From Rikenellaceae bacterium (GTDB taxonomy: Bacteria > Bacteroidota > Bacteroidia > Bacteroidales > UBA932), in assembly GCA_900771335.1 (NCBI GenBank), contig CAAGNP010000012.1, positions 1 to 64,000 on the forward strand: a stretch of 64,000 nt of DNA. Reading direction: 5' to 3'. The notes under the pieces were generated by a model. It was not told where the DNA came from, did no database searches, and saw only the letters and a program-made list of their open reading frames with translations. Of the stretch, positions 1 through 11,000 are shown in pieces. Each line of letters opens with the position of its first letter. Position 1 is the first letter of the stretch. Made by a program: the position numbers and the translations under genes.

Positions 1-977
1 AGACTGCTAATCGTCACTATGCTCACGTTGACTGCCCTGGCCACGCCGACTACGTTAAAAACATGGTTACTGGTGCTGCTCAGATGGACGGTGCTATCAT
101 CGTAGTAGCTGCTACTGATGGTCCTATGCCTCAAACTCGTGAGCACATTCTTCTTGCTCGTCAGGTAAACGTTCCTAGAATCGTTGTTTTCCTTAACAAA
201 GTTGATATCGTTGATGACCCTGAGATGATCGACCTAGTAGAGATGGAGGTTCGCGAGCTTCTAAGCTTCTACGAGTTCGACGGTGATAACGCTCCTGTTA
301 TCCGTGGTTCAGCTCTTGGTGCATTGAACGGTGACCCTACTTGGGAGGCTAAAGTTCTTGAGCTTATGGCTGCTGTTGACGAGTGGGTTCCACTTCCAGA
401 GCGTGACAACGAGAAACCTTTCTTGATGCCTATCGAGGATATCTTCTCTATCACAGGTCGTGGTACTGTAGCAACTGGTAGAATTGAGACTGGTGTTGTT
501 AAAACTGGTGATGAGATCCAGATTATCGGTCTTGGTGAAGAGCCTAAGAAATCAGTAGTAACTGGTGTTGAGATGTTCCGTAAGATCCTTGACATGGGTG
601 AAGCTGGTGACAACGTAGGTCTATTGCTTCGTGGTATTGATAAGAAAGAGGTTAAGAGAGGTCAAGTTATCGCTCACCCTAACACTATCACTCCTCACAA
701 ATCATTCCAAGCTGCTATCTACGTATTGAAGAAAGATGAAGGTGGTCGTCACACTCCATTCCACAACAAATACCGTCCTCAATTCTTCATCCGTACACTT
801 GATATCACTGGTGAGATCACTCTTCCAGAAGGTGTAGAAATGGTAATGCCTGGTGATAACGTTCAAATCAATGTTGAGCTTATCTACCCTGTAGCTATCA
901 ACGAAGGTCTACGTTTCGCTATCCGTGAAGGTGGTAGAACAGTTGGTTCAGGTCAGGTAACTAAAATTCTTGACTAA
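1..977 (+). CDS. tuf: Elongation factor Tu, 5' truncated by window edge
   Basis: GTPase that delivers aminoacyl-tRNA to the ribosome. The reading frame is open from base 3, and about 324 C-terminal residues are present. The G3 motif DCPGH lies at the very start of the fragment, followed by the G4 motif NKVD and a G5-like GSALG, then the two beta-barrel domains ([13 protein letters not shown], and the C-terminal [15 protein letters not shown] ending). The missing part is the first ~70 residues with the P-loop. It heads the tuf-trnW-secE-nusG-rplKAJL-rpoBC cluster. A perfect hairpin follows 24 bases after the stop. Codon choice is strongly biased towards a small set (GGT, CGT, AAC), as expected for a very highly expressed gene. 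Confidence 0.98.
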   Translation, partial: TANRHYAHVDCPGHADYVKNMVTGAAQMDGAIIVVAATDGPMPQTREHILLARQVNVPRIVVFLNKVDIVDDPEMIDLVEMEVRELLSFYEFDGDNAPVIRGSALGALNGDPTWEAKVLELMAAVDEWVPLPERDNEKPFLMPIEDIFSITGRGTVATGRIETGVVKTGDEIQIIGLGEEPKKSVVTGVEMFRKILDMGEAGDNVGLLLRGIDKKEVKRGQVIAHPNTITPHKSFQAAIYVLKKDEGGRHTPFHNKYRPQFFIRTLDITGEITLPEGVEMVMPGDNVQINVELIYPVAINEGLRFAIREGGRTVGSGQVTKILD

Positions 978-1001
978 TTCTTAAAGAATTATCATAAAAC
1001 C

Positions 1002-1033
1002 TAGTTCGTAGGTTAAGGCCTACGAACTATTTT
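1002..1033 (+). terminator. Perfect hairpin with U-tract between tuf and tRNA-Trp
   Basis: An 11-bp perfect stem (1002-1012 with 1019-1029, loop TTAAGG) is followed by four T's that end at the base just before tRNA-Trp. It has the form of an intrinsic terminator for tuf. No promoter of the TAnnTTTG type is visible between it and the tRNA, so the tRNA probably depends on readthrough; the hairpin may be a partial terminator or part of the precursor tRNA leader. Confidence 0.65.
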
Positions 1034-1104
1034 AGGGGCATAGTTTAATGGCAGAATAGCGGTCTCCAAAACCGTTGATGGGAGTTCGATTCTCTCTGCC
1101 CCTG
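1034..1104 (+). tRNA. trnW: tRNA-Trp (anticodon CCA)
   Basis: A full cloverleaf can be drawn. Acceptor arm AGGGGCA (1034-1040) pairs with TGCCCCT (1097-1103), with discriminator G1104. The anticodon loop CTCCAAA gives CCA, and the T-arm has the GTTCGATTC loop. CCA is not encoded at the 3' end. Its position between tuf and secE is the classic arrangement in Bacteroidota and several other phyla. Confidence 0.97.
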
Positions 1105-1191
1105 CAAAATAGCTTTAGGTTACGCAAAAGCTGTTTGAACAGCGATACTTTGACAAAGCTTCCATTGTTAAGTGTCGGCAAAACAAAAAAA

Positions 1192-1386
1192 ATGAGCAAA
1201 ATTTCGTTGTATTTTAAAGAGTCTTATACCGAGCTTACTAAGAAAGTGAGCTGGCCTTCATGGGCTTCACTTCAAAGTTCAGCCATTCTTGTGATGGTTG
1301 CTTCGGTGATATTCGCGTTGGTCATCTTTGCTATGGACTTTTGTTTCAGGCATCTAATGACATTTATTTACCAACTTTTGTACTAG
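1192..1386 (+). CDS. secE: Preprotein translocase subunit SecE
   Basis: Small membrane subunit that clamps SecY in the general secretion translocon. It has 64 residues, a typical length for the short single-span SecE of this phylum. The amphipathic N-terminal helix carries the family signature ELTKKVSWPSW (about residues 13-23), and one membrane span covers about residues 30-60. The ATG at 1192 was chosen because the longer open frame begins inside the tRNA gene. nusG starts 10 bases after the stop, so the two are co-transcribed. Confidence 0.95.
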   Translation: MSKISLYFKESYTELTKKVSWPSWASLQSSAILVMVASVIFALVIFAMDFCFRHLMTFIYQLLY

Positions 1387-1396
1387 TCAGGGAGAT

Positions 1397-1960
1397 ATGA
1401 GTGAGGTTACCAAAAAATGGTACGTTTTACGTGCTGCTGGTGGTAAGGAGAAGAAAGCTAAAGAATACTTGGAGAACGAGGTCAGAAGACTTGGTTTGAG
1501 TGAGTATGTCTCTCAGGTTCTAATCCCTACCGAGAAAATTTATCAAGTTAAGAATGGCAAAAAAGTTAGCATGGAGAGAATCTTCTTCCCAGGCTATATT
1601 CTTATTGAAGCTAACCTAACTGGTGAATTGCAGCATATCATCCGCAATATCCCTAACATCTCTGGTTTCCTAACAGAAAAGAGTGATAAGGATAAAAATG
1701 ACAAACAGCCAGTTCCACTTAGACAATCTGAGGTAAACCGCATTCTTGGCCGCGTAGACGAACTTCTCGAACAAGAAGAAGAAAACGTAACACCATTCTA
1801 CGTAGGCGAGTCTGTGAAGATTACAGATGGTCCTTTCAATGGCTTCGATGGTACAATCGAGGAAGTACTTCACGACAAGAAGAAGCTTAAAGTAATAGTT
1901 AAGATCTTCGGAAGAAAGACAATATTAGAACTAAATTTCGTTCAAGTAGTTAAAGAATAA
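1397..1960 (+). CDS. nusG: Transcription termination/antitermination factor NusG
   Basis: NusG binds RNA polymerase across its cleft, raises elongation rate and links polymerase to Rho or the ribosome. It has 187 residues. The N-terminal NGN domain (about 5-120) starts KKWYVLRAAGGKEKKAKEYL and contains RIFFPGYILIEA. The C-terminal KOW domain (about 130-187) contains VKITDGPFNGFDGTIEE. It lies between secE and rplK with short gaps, the usual order. Confidence 0.97.
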   Translation: MSEVTKKWYVLRAAGGKEKKAKEYLENEVRRLGLSEYVSQVLIPTEKIYQVKNGKKVSMERIFFPGYILIEANLTGELQHIIRNIPNISGFLTEKSDKDKNDKQPVPLRQSEVNRILGRVDELLEQEEENVTPFYVGESVKITDGPFNGFDGTIEEVLHDKKKLKVIVKIFGRKTILELNFVQVVKE

Positions 1961-1976
1961 TTAATTAAACAACATT

Positions 1977-2423
1977 ATGGCTAAAGAAATTGCCGCATTT
2001 ATTAAGTTGCAGATTAAGGGCGGAGCAGCCAATCCATCACCTCCAGTAGGTCCAGCACTAGGTTCTAAGGGTGTGAACATTATGGATTTCTGCAAACAAT
2101 TCAATGCTCGTACCCAAGATAAAGCAGGCAAGGTTTTACCTGTAATTATCACTGTTTACAGCGATAAATCTTTCACATTTGTTGTTAAGCAACCACCTGT
2201 AGCAGTTCAACTTAAAGAGGCTGCAAAAATTTCAACAGGTTCTTCAGAGCCTAACAGAAAGAAAGTTGCAACAATCACTTGGGATCAGGTAAAAACTATC
2301 GCTCAGGACAAAATGCCTGACATGAATGCATTTACTTTGGCATCTGCAATGTCAATGGTTGCAGGTACCGCAAGAAGTATGGGTATCAAAGTAGAGGGAG
2401 AATTTCCTGCCGATGTAAAATAA
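1977..2423 (+). CDS. rplK: 50S ribosomal protein L11
   Basis: Component of the GTPase-associated centre of the large subunit, and the target of thiostrepton-type antibiotics. It has 148 residues (usual about 141). The N-terminal domain shows the family signature [20 protein letters not shown] near residues 21-40; the C-terminal rRNA-binding domain has the TAPSMG-region equivalent near [12 protein letters not shown]. The first gene of the rplKAJL group, 16 bases after nusG and 9 bases before rplA. Confidence 0.98.
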   Translation: MAKEIAAFIKLQIKGGAANPSPPVGPALGSKGVNIMDFCKQFNARTQDKAGKVLPVIITVYSDKSFTFVVKQPPVAVQLKEAAKISTGSSEPNRKKVATITWDQVKTIAQDKMPDMNAFTLASAMSMVAGTARSMGIKVEGEFPADVK

Positions 2424-2432
2424 TCACACGCT

Positions 2433-3137
2433 ATGGCTAAACTAACTAAAAATCAAAAAATAGCTAACGCTAAAGTTGATGCCAACAAGCAGTATAAACT
2501 ATACGAGGCTTGCGAATTGGTGAAAGAGGTATCTTATGCCAAATTCGACGCTTCTGTAGATATCGCTGTAAGACTTGGTGTTGACCCTCGTAAAGCTAAC
2601 CAGATGGTACGTGGCGTTGTGACCCTTCCACACGGTACAGGTAAGGTAACCCGCGTATTGGTTCTATGTACACCTGACAAAGAGGCTGAAGCTAAAGAAG
2701 CTGGAGCTGACTTCGTAGGTTTGGATGAATATATTGAGAAAATCAAAGGTGGTTGGACAGATGTAGACGTTATCATCTGTACCCCTTCTGTGATGGCTAA
2801 AATTGGTCCTATCGGTCGTATTCTTGGTCCTCGTGGTCTTATGCCTAACCCTAAAACTGGTACTGTTACCATGGAAATTGGTAAAGCAGTTAAAGAGGTT
2901 AAAGCTGGTAAGATCGACTTCAAAGTTGACAAGACCGGTATCGTTCACGCAGCGATTGGTAAAGTATCATTCAATGCTCAAGCTCTTGCAGAGAACGCCG
3001 CTGAGATGCTCAACACCATTATTAAACTAAAACCACAGGCTCTTAAAGGTACTTACGTTAAAAGCGTATACCTATCATCAACCATGAGCCCTGGTATCAA
3101 TGTAGACAGTAAATCACTCAGTGCATCAGCTGAATAA
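2433..3137 (+). CDS. rplA: 50S ribosomal protein L1
   Basis: Protein of the L1 stalk, which helps move deacylated tRNA out of the E site. It has 234 residues, family length. The signature [17 protein letters not shown] is present (about residues 129-146), flanked by the two-domain fold. In many bacteria L1 represses translation of the L11-L1 message; no clear leader site can be seen in the 16-base gap before rplK. Confidence 0.98.
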   Translation: MAKLTKNQKIANAKVDANKQYKLYEACELVKEVSYAKFDASVDIAVRLGVDPRKANQMVRGVVTLPHGTGKVTRVLVLCTPDKEAEAKEAGADFVGLDEYIEKIKGGWTDVDVIICTPSVMAKIGPIGRILGPRGLMPNPKTGTVTMEIGKAVKEVKAGKIDFKVDKTGIVHAAIGKVSFNAQALAENAAEMLNTIIKLKPQALKGTYVKSVYLSSTMSPGINVDSKSLSASAE

Positions 3138-3149
3138 TAATTAGTAACT

Positions 3150-3674
3150 ATGAGAAAAGAGGAAAAAGCACAAATTATTGATCAGCTTGTAGCACAGTTG
3201 GAAGCTACTCCAAACTTCTATGTTGCAGACATCGCAGGTCTAAACGCAGAAAACACTACCGAACTTCGCCGCGCTTGCTTCGAAAAAGGTATCAAATTGG
3301 TTGTAGTTAAAAACACTCTATTTGTTAAGGCTCTTGACAGATTGAATGTTGCAGAAGCTGCTAATATCACTCCTTCATTGAAAGGTTCATCTGCAGTGAT
3401 GTTTACTGAGACCCCTAACGCACCTGCTAAACTTATCAAAGAGTTTGGTGCTAAAATGGGCAAACCTGCACTAAAAAGTGCATTGATTCAAGAATGCTCA
3501 TATGTTGGTGCACAACACCTTGAGGATCTCGTTAACATCAAATCACGCGAAGAACTTATCGGTGACATTATCGGTCTATTGCAATCACCTGCTAGAAATG
3601 TTATTTCAGCTCTTACCGCTTCAGGTGGAGGTAAAATTGCAGGTCTTGTAAAGACTCTATCAGAAAAAGAATAA
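3150..3674 (+). CDS. rplJ: 50S ribosomal protein L10
   Basis: L10 anchors the L7/L12 dimers to the large subunit. It has 174 residues, family length. The N-terminal rRNA-binding domain includes KEEKAQIIDQLVAQLEATPNFYVADIAGL and KLVVVKNTLFVKAL; the C-terminal helix that recruits L7/L12 follows. It starts 12 bases after rplA, too close for the long structured L10 leader known in gamma-proteobacteria, so autoregulation of that kind is not evident here. Confidence 0.97.
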   Translation: MRKEEKAQIIDQLVAQLEATPNFYVADIAGLNAENTTELRRACFEKGIKLVVVKNTLFVKALDRLNVAEAANITPSLKGSSAVMFTETPNAPAKLIKEFGAKMGKPALKSALIQECSYVGAQHLEDLVNIKSREELIGDIIGLLQSPARNVISALTASGGGKIAGLVKTLSEKE

Positions 3675-3706
3675 AAAACAATAAAAACATTTAAAATATT
3701 ACAACA

Positions 3707-4084
3707 ATGGCAGATATCAAAAAATTTGCAGAAGAATTGGTTAATCTTACTGTAGCAGAAGTACAAGAATTGGCTAAAGTTCTTAAAGAAGAATACGGAA
3801 TCGAACCTGCAGCTGCTGCTGCAGTTGCAGTTGCTGCTCCAGCTGCTGCTGGCGCTGCTGCTGAGGCAGAACAAACTCAATTTGACGTAGTTCTTAAATC
3901 AGCTGGTCAAGCTAAATTGGCAGTTGTAAAAGCTGTTAAAGAACTTACCGGTCTTGGTCTTAAAGAGGCTAAAGAGCTTGTTGACAAAGCACCTACAGCT
4001 GTTAAAGAAAAAATCTCTAAAGCAGAGGCTGAACAACTTAAAGCATCATTGGAAGAAGCAGGAGCTGAAGTTGAGATTAAATAA
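3707..4084 (+). CDS. rplL: 50S ribosomal protein L7/L12
   Basis: Acidic stalk protein that recruits translation factors. It has 125 residues. The N-terminal dimerisation domain (1-35) includes [14 protein letters not shown]. It is followed by an Ala-rich flexible hinge (about 37-57) and the C-terminal factor-binding domain (about 60-125) with the [20 protein letters not shown] motif. A perfect hairpin lies 33 bases after the stop and separates it from rpoB. Confidence 0.98.
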   Translation: MADIKKFAEELVNLTVAEVQELAKVLKEEYGIEPAAAAAVAVAAPAAAGAAAEAEQTQFDVVLKSAGQAKLAVVKAVKELTGLGLKEAKELVDKAPTAVKEKISKAEAEQLKASLEEAGAEVEIK

Positions 4085-4116
4085 GCTTAACTATATCCCT
4101 AGATGGGAATACCTTC

Positions 4117-4150
4117 AGGTTTAGAGTCATAAAAGGCTCTAAACCTTTTT
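4117..4150 (+). terminator. Probable attenuator between rplL and rpoB
   Basis: AGGTTTAGAG (4117-4126) pairs perfectly with CTCTAAACCT (4137-4146), loop of 10, followed by TTTTT at 4146-4150 and a second T-run at 4155-4160. It sits in the 105-base gap between rplL and rpoB, with no clear promoter after it. In E. coli a partial terminator at the same place reduces rpoBC expression relative to the ribosomal genes, and this hairpin is in position to do the same. Confidence 0.8.
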
Positions 4151-4189
4151 GTCGTTTTTTTAAGTTTATTTTCAACTAAGCAACTTACA

Positions 4190-7100
4190 ATGTCGCAAAA
4201 AACTAATAACCAGCGAATTACATTCGCGTCCACAAAGGCACTTCTAGATTATCCTGACTTTTTGGAAGTACAGTTGAAGTCTTTTAGAGATTTCTTCCAA
4301 TTAGACACTACACCGGAAAATCGTAGAAACGAGGGACTTTTCAAAGTCTTCCAAGAGATCTTCCCTATCGAAGACACTCGCTCGAACTTTGTGCTTGAAT
4401 TTATCGATTATTTTATCGATCCTCCCCGTTATTCTATCGAGGAGTGCTTAGACAGAGGTCTAACATACAGTGTTCCATTGAAAGCCAAATTGAAACTTTC
4501 ATGCAACGATGAGGAACACGTCGATTTCGACACCACTATCCAGGACGTTTATCTTGGAACCATCCCTTACATGACCCCTCGTGGTACATTCGTTATCAAT
4601 GGTTCAGAGCGTATCGTAGTATCTCAGCTACACCGTAGTCCTGGAGTATTCTTTGGACAAAGCGTTCACGCAAATGGTACTAAACTTTACTCTGCCCGTA
4701 TCATTCCGTTCAAAGGCTCATGGATCGAGTTTGCTACAGACATCAACAATGTCATGTATGCTTACATCGACCGTAAGAAAAAATTGCCTGTAACTACCCT
4801 ACTTCGTGCTATCGGCTACGAGACAGATAAAGACATCCTTGATATCTTTGGTCTTGCTAATGAAGTGAAAGTGACCAAGGCAAATCTAATGAAACATATC
4901 GGTGGTAAACTGGCTGCCCGCGTACTTAACACTTGGAGTGAAGACTTCGTGGATGAAGATACAGGCGAGGTAGTATCTATCGAGAGAAATGAGATTATTG
5001 TTGATCGTGAAGCTATCCTTGACGAGGAGATGATCGAAGCTATCATCGAGTCAGGTGTAAGCACTATCCTTCTTCACAAAGAGGATGTGGACACCAGCGA
5101 CTTCACTATCATTCACAATACACTACAGAAAGACACATGTAACTCTGAGAAAGAGGCTGTATTCTATACATATAGACAACTTCGTAACTCAGAACCACCT
5201 GACGAGGCTACAGCAAGAGACGTGATCGACAAGTTGTTCTTCTCTGAAAAGAGATACGACCTTGGTGAAGTTGGCCGTTACAGACTGAACAAAAAACTTG
5301 ACCTTCAGACTCCTGCTGACACAAGAGTACTTACTAAAAACGATATCATCGCCATCATCAAGTACCTTATCGAACTTATCAACTCAAAAGCTACAGTTGA
5401 CGATATCGACCACTTGAGCAACAGACGTATCAGAACAGTTGGTGAGCAGCTTGCCAACCAGTTCAGCGTAGGTCTTACCAGAATGGCGCGCACTATAAAA
5501 GAGAGAATGAACGTTAGGGACAATGAAGTGTTCGTTCCTACCGATTTGATCAACGCGAAGACCCTCTCTTCTGTTATCAACTCATTCTTCGGGACAAGCC
5601 AGTTGTCTCAATTTATGGACCAGACCAACCCTCTTTCAGAGATGACCCACAAACGTCGTCTCTCTGCATTGGGTCCTGGAGGTCTTTCACGTGATAGAGC
5701 AGGTTTCGAGGTTCGTGACGTTCACTATACACACTATGGCCGTCTATGTCCTATCGAGACACCTGAGGGACCAAACATCGGTCTTATATCATCACTTTGC
5801 GTATATGCAAAAATCAATGACCTCGGCTTTATCGAGACACCTTACCGCAAGGTAAACAACGGTGTTGTAGATATGAGCAGTGAAGGTTTTTCATATATGA
5901 GTGCAGAGGAAGAGGAGGATAAGATGGTAGCACAAGCCAACGTTCAGTTGGGCGAAGATGGTACCATCCTTGACGAGAGAATCAAATGCCGTTATGAAGC
6001 AGACTACCCTGTAGTATCTAAAGACAAAGTTCACTACATGGACGTGGCTCCTAACCAGATTGCTTCTATCGCAGCATCACTTATTCCTTTCCTTGAGCAC
6101 GACGATGCCAACCGTGCATTGATGGGTTCAAACATGATGCGTCAGGCAGTTCCACTTATCAAACCTGAGGCTCCTATCGTAGGTACAGGTCTTGAGGGCC
6201 CTGTAGTACGTGACTCACGTACACAGATAGTAGCCAGAAAGAGAGGTGAAGTGGTATATGTTGATGCTCGTGAGATCCATATCAAATATGAGCAAACTGA
6301 GGCAGAACGCTTTGTAAGCTTTGATCCTGAAATCACCGTTTACAAATTGCCTTTGTTCAGAAAGACAAACCAAAGTACCTCTATTTTCCTTAAACCTATC
6401 GTAAGAAGAGGTGACAAAGTGGAGGCTGGTCAAATCCTTACCGAGGGTTACGCTACCCAAAATGGTGAGCTTGCTCTTGGTAGAAACCTTAAAGTAGCAT
6501 TCATGCCTTGGAAAGGTTACAACTTCGAGGATGCGATCGTTCTTTCTGAAAGAATTCTAAGAGAAGACATCTTCACTTCTATCCACGTGGATGAGTACAT
6601 CATGGAGGTTCGCGACACCAAACGTGGTATGGAAGAGTTGACATCAGATATTCCTAACATCAGTGAAGAGGCTACCAAAGATCTTGATGAGAATGGTATC
6701 ATCAGAATCGGTGCAAACGTAGAGCCAGGTGATATCCTTATCGGTAAGATCACCCCTAAAGGTGAGAGCGATCCATCACCAGAGGAGAAACTCCTTAGAG
6801 CTATCTTCGGTGACAAAGCCGGTGATGTTAAGGATGCATCCTTGAAAGCATCTCCATCCCTATCAGGTACCATTATCGGTAAGAGATTGTTTGCAAGGGT
6901 TGCCAAAGAGGGCAGCAAACGTGGCAAGAGCGGTTCAAAAGCTGAAGTTCTTAAAGCTGAAGAGGACTTTACCTTTAAGGCTAACGCACTAAGGGAGAAA
7001 TTCCTTGACAAGTTGATGATCCTTGTAGATGGCAAGAAATCAAGCGGTGTAAGTGACCTTTATGGTGCAGACATTGTTCCTAAAGGTGAAAGCTTCTCCC

Positions 7101-8008
7101 GTGAGATCCTTGAGAGAATCAACTACGAAGATATCAACGCTGCCAAATGGACATCAGACAAGAACGCAAACTCACAAATCAAGAAACTTGTCAACAACTA
7201 TATCATCGCTTTCAAAGAGCTTGATGCTGAACTTAAACGTATTAAGTACAACTTGACTATCGGTGATGAGCTTCCTTCAGGTATCATGCAGCTTGCCAAG
7301 GTGTATGTGGCCAAGAAGAGAAAAATCAAAGTGGGTGACAAGATGGCGGGTCGCCACGGTAATAAAGGTATCGTAGCCAAAGTGGTTAGAGATGCCGATA
7401 TGCCTTTCTTGGAGGACGGTACACTTGTTGATATCGTACTTAACCCTCTTGGTGTGCCTTCTCGTATGAACCTTGGTCAGATCTACGAAACTGTACTTGG
7501 ATGGGCAGGTAAAGAGCTTGGTCTCAAATTCTCTACCCCTATCTTCGATGGTGCTTCATTGGATGATATCTGCGAATACACTGACAAAGCAGGTGTTCCA
7601 AGATATGGTAAAACCTACCTTAGAGATGGTGGTACCGGTGAGGTATTCGACCAGCCAGCTACAGTCGGCGTTATCTATATGATCAAACTTGGGCATATGG
7701 TTGATGACAAGATGCACGCTCGTTCTATCGGTCCTTACTCACTTATCACTCAGCAACCTCTTGGTGGTAAGGCTCAGTTCGGTGGACAGAGATTTGGTGA
7801 GATGGAGGTTTGGGCACTTGAAGCATTCGGTGCATCAAATATCCTCCAAGAGATTTTGACCATCAAATCTGACGACATCGTAGGTAGATCAAGAGCATAC
7901 GAAGCTATAGTTAAAGGTGATCCAATGCCGGCTCCTGGTATTCCAGAGGCATTGAACGTAATCCTTCACGAGCTTCGCGGACTTGGATTGAGCATTAGCT
8001 TAGATTAA
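4190..8008 (+). CDS. rpoB: DNA-directed RNA polymerase subunit beta
   Basis: Catalytic beta subunit of RNA polymerase. It has 1272 residues, the usual size in Bacteroidales. The rifampicin region reads [20 protein letters not shown] then [18 protein letters not shown], with the residues equivalent to E. coli D516, H526 and S531 unchanged, so no resistance substitution is visible at those positions. [16 protein letters not shown] and the C-terminal [15 protein letters not shown] clamp motif are present. It is transcribed with rpoC, 34 bases downstream. Confidence 0.99.
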   Translation: MSQKTNNQRITFASTKALLDYPDFLEVQLKSFRDFFQLDTTPENRRNEGLFKVFQEIFPIEDTRSNFVLEFIDYFIDPPRYSIEECLDRGLTYSVPLKAKLKLSCNDEEHVDFDTTIQDVYLGTIPYMTPRGTFVINGSERIVVSQLHRSPGVFFGQSVHANGTKLYSARIIPFKGSWIEFATDINNVMYAYIDRKKKLPVTTLLRAIGYETDKDILDIFGLANEVKVTKANLMKHIGGKLAARVLNTWSEDFVDEDTGEVVSIERNEIIVDREAILDEEMIEAIIESGVSTILLHKEDVDTSDFTIIHNTLQKDTCNSEKEAVFYTYRQLRNSEPPDEATARDVIDKLFFSEKRYDLGEVGRYRLNKKLDLQTPADTRVLTKNDIIAIIKYLIELINSKATVDDIDHLSNRRIRTVGEQLANQFSVGLTRMARTIKERMNVRDNEVFVPTDLINAKTLSSVINSFFGTSQLSQFMDQTNPLSEMTHKRRLSALGPGGLSRDRAGFEVRDVHYTHYGRLCPIETPEGPNIGLISSLCVYAKINDLGFIETPYRKVNNGVVDMSSEGFSYMSAEEEEDKMVAQANVQLGEDGTILDERIKCRYEADYPVVSKDKVHYMDVAPNQIASIAASLIPFLEHDDANRALMGSNMMRQAVPLIKPEAPIVGTGLEGPVVRDSRTQIVARKRGEVVYVDAREIHIKYEQTEAERFVSFDPEITVYKLPLFRKTNQSTSIFLKPIVRRGDKVEAGQILTEGYATQNGELALGRNLKVAFMPWKGYNFEDAIVLSERILREDIFTSIHVDEYIMEVRDTKRGMEELTSDIPNISEEATKDLDENGIIRIGANVEPGDILIGKITPKGESDPSPEEKLLRAIFGDKAGDVKDASLKASPSLSGTIIGKRLFARVAKEGSKRGKSGSKAEVLKAEEDFTFKANALREKFLDKLMILVDGKKSSGVSDLYGADIVPKGESFSREILERINYEDINAAKWTSDKNANSQIKKLVNNYIIAFKELDAELKRIKYNLTIGDELPSGIMQLAKVYVAKKRKIKVGDKMAGRHGNKGIVAKVVRDADMPFLEDGTLVDIVLNPLGVPSRMNLGQIYETVLGWAGKELGLKFSTPIFDGASLDDICEYTDKAGVPRYGKTYLRDGGTGEVFDQPATVGVIYMIKLGHMVDDKMHARSIGPYSLITQQPLGGKAQFGGQRFGEMEVWALEAFGASNILQEILTIKSDDIVGRSRAYEAIVKGDPMPAPGIPEALNVILHELRGLGLSISLD

Positions 8009-8042
8009 TTACTCTGTTTTTGAAATTTGAAAATTCAACAAT

Positions 8043-11000
8043 ATGTCTTTTAAGAAAGAGATTAAGATTAAAAGCAATTTCAACAAGATAACTATTGGAC
8101 TTGCTTCCCCTGAAGAGATCCTCTCAAGATCTTCAGGGGAGGTCCTCAAGCCCGAAACTGTAAACTATCGCACCTATAAACCAGAGAGAGATGGTCTATT
8201 CTGCGAAAGGATCTTCGGACCTTCTAAGGACTACGAATGTCACTGCGGTAAGTACAAAAGAATCCGCTACCGCGGTATCATCTGCGACCGTTGCGGTGTA
8301 GAGGTTACAGAGAAGAAAGTGCGTAGAGAGAGAATGGGTCACATCACATTGACTGTGCCTGTTGCCCATATCTGGTATTTCCGTTCTACCCCTAACAAGA
8401 TCGGTTACCTTCTAGGCATCCCTTCAAAAAAGCTTGAATCTATCATCTATTATGAGAGATACATAGTTATCCAACCAGGTGCTGCTGCAGAACAAGGTAT
8501 CAGCCGTATGGCTCTACTTTCTGAGGATGAGTATCTTGCAGTTCTGGACAACCTTCCAAAAGAGAACCAGCTGCTCGATGATTCAGATCCTAACAAATTC
8601 ATTGCAGGAATGGGTGCAGAGGCTATCTATACCCTACTCCAAGGCTTGAACCTGGATGAACTGTCATACGAACTCAGACATAAGACTGAAAGCGAGACAT
8701 CTCAACAACGTAAGGCTGAAGCACTCAAGAGACTAAGTGTGATCGAAGCTTTCCGTGAGTCACAAGACATGAACAAACCTGAATGGATGATCCTGAAGGT
8801 TATCCCTGTGACCCCTCCTGATTTGAGACCATTGGTTCCACTAGATGGTGGCCGTTTCGCTACATCAGACCTTAACGACCTATATAGAAGAGTCATTATC
8901 AGAAACAACCGTCTGAAAAGACTTATTGAGATTAAGGCTCCAGAAGTTATTCTTCGCAACGAGAAGCGTATGCTACAAGAGGCTGTCGACTCACTGTTTG
9001 ACAACTCACGTAAATCAAACGCTGTTAAAACCGAAGCTAACAGAACCCTTAAATCTCTATCTGACAGCTTGAAAGGTAAACAAGGACGTTTCCGTCAGAA
9101 CTTGCTCGGTAAACGTGTTGACTATTCAGCCCGTTCAGTTATTGTGGTGGGTCCTGAACTTAAAATGCACGAGTGCGGTCTACCTAAATATATGGCAGCA
9201 GAGCTTTACAAACCATTCATCATAAGAAAACTTATCGAGAGAGGTATTGTCAAGACTGTCAAATCTGCCAAGAAGATCGTAGACAGAAAAGATCCTGTAA
9301 TCTGGGATATCCTTGAAAACGTAATGAAAGGTCACCCAGTATTGCTCAACCGTGCTCCTACCCTACACCGTCTTGGTATCCAAGCATTCCAGCCTAAACT
9401 TATCGAAGGTAAGGCTATTCAGCTACACCCTCTTGCATGTACTGCGTTCAACGCCGACTTCGACGGTGACCAGATGGCGGTTCACTTGCCACTTGGCAAT
9501 GCTGCTGTATTGGAGGCTCAGCTACTTATGCTTGGTTCACACAACATCTTGAACCCTGCCAACGGTGCACCTATCACCGTTCCATCTCAAGACATGGTGC
9601 TTGGTTTGTACTACATTACCAAACCACGTCCGGGTGTTAAAGGTGAAGGTATGGTATTCTATGGTCCTGAAGAGGCTATCATCGCTTATAACGAGGGTAG
9701 AGTATCTCTTCACGCTAAGGTATCTGTAAGACTTCCTAAGAACGCTAAAGACCTTTCAGAAGGTTACTATATTAAAGAGAACACTACTGTAGGTAGAATT
9801 ATCTTCAACCAGGTAGTTCCAGAAGAGGTTGGTTACATCAACACTGTACTAACCAAAAAATCTCTTCGTGATATCATCGGTAATGTAATTAAGGTATGTG
9901 GTGTGGCTCGTACTGCACAATTCCTTGATGACATCAAGAGCATCGGTTACACTATGGCATTCAAAGGTGGCTTGTCATTCAACCTTGCCGACGTAATCGT
10001 TCCTCAAGAGAAGAGCGCACTTGTAGAAGAGGGTTACAAGAATGTTGAGAACATTCAGGACAGCTACAACATGGGTCTTATCACCAACAACGAGCGTTAC
10101 AACCAGATCATCGACGTTTGGACAAATACCAACTCTCGTCTTACCAACATGGTGACCAAGAACATTGAGTCAGACCAACAAGGTTTCAACCCTATCTATA
10201 TGATGCTTGACTCTGGTGCCCGTGGTTCTAAAGAGCAGATCCGTCAGCTATGCGGTATGCGTGGTCTTATGGCTAAACCTCAAAAATCAGGTTCTACTGG
10301 TGCTGAGATTATCGAGAACCCTATCCTTTCTAACTTTAAAGAGGGTCTGTCAGTTCTTGAGTACTTCATCTCTACCCACGGTGCCCGTAAAGGTCTTGCC
10401 GATACAGCGCTTAAGACTGCGGACGCAGGTTACTTGACCCGTCGTCTTGTAGACGTATCGCACGATGTTATCATCAACGAAGAAGATTGTGGTACACTTA
10501 GAGGTCAGATCGCTACAGCTATCAAGAATAAAGATGAGGTGGTAGAATCACTTGCTGAAAGAATCCTTGGTAGAACATCTGTTCACGATATCTATAATCC
10601 TCTTACAGGTGAACTTATCCTCCCTGCAGGAGAGCAAATTACAGAGGAGATTGCAGATCAGATCAGCAAACTTCCTATCGAACAGGTAGAGATCCGCTCA
10701 GTACTTACTTGCGAATCGAAGAAAGGTGTTTGTGCAAAATGTTACGGACGTAACCTTGCTACCGGTAGAATGGTGGAAAAAGGTGAGGTTGTCGGTGTTA
10801 TCGCAGCACAATCAATCGGTGAGCCAGGTACTCAGCTTACACTTCGTACATTCCACGTCGGTGGTACTGCATCAAGCGTGGCATCAGAATCAGAGATTAT
10901 TGCAAGATACGACGGTCGTCTTGAGATCGATGAGCTAAGAACCGTAGAGGTAGCTGGCGAAGATGGCAAGAACTACGAAGTAGTGATCGGACGTACTGCT

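Noticed and set aside
1075..1191. 39-codon N-terminal extension of SecE
   Set aside because: It starts within tRNA-Trp; the family start is at 1192.
6517..7035. 172-codon minus-strand open frame inside rpoB
   Set aside because: Antisense shadow of a highly biased essential gene with no independent support.
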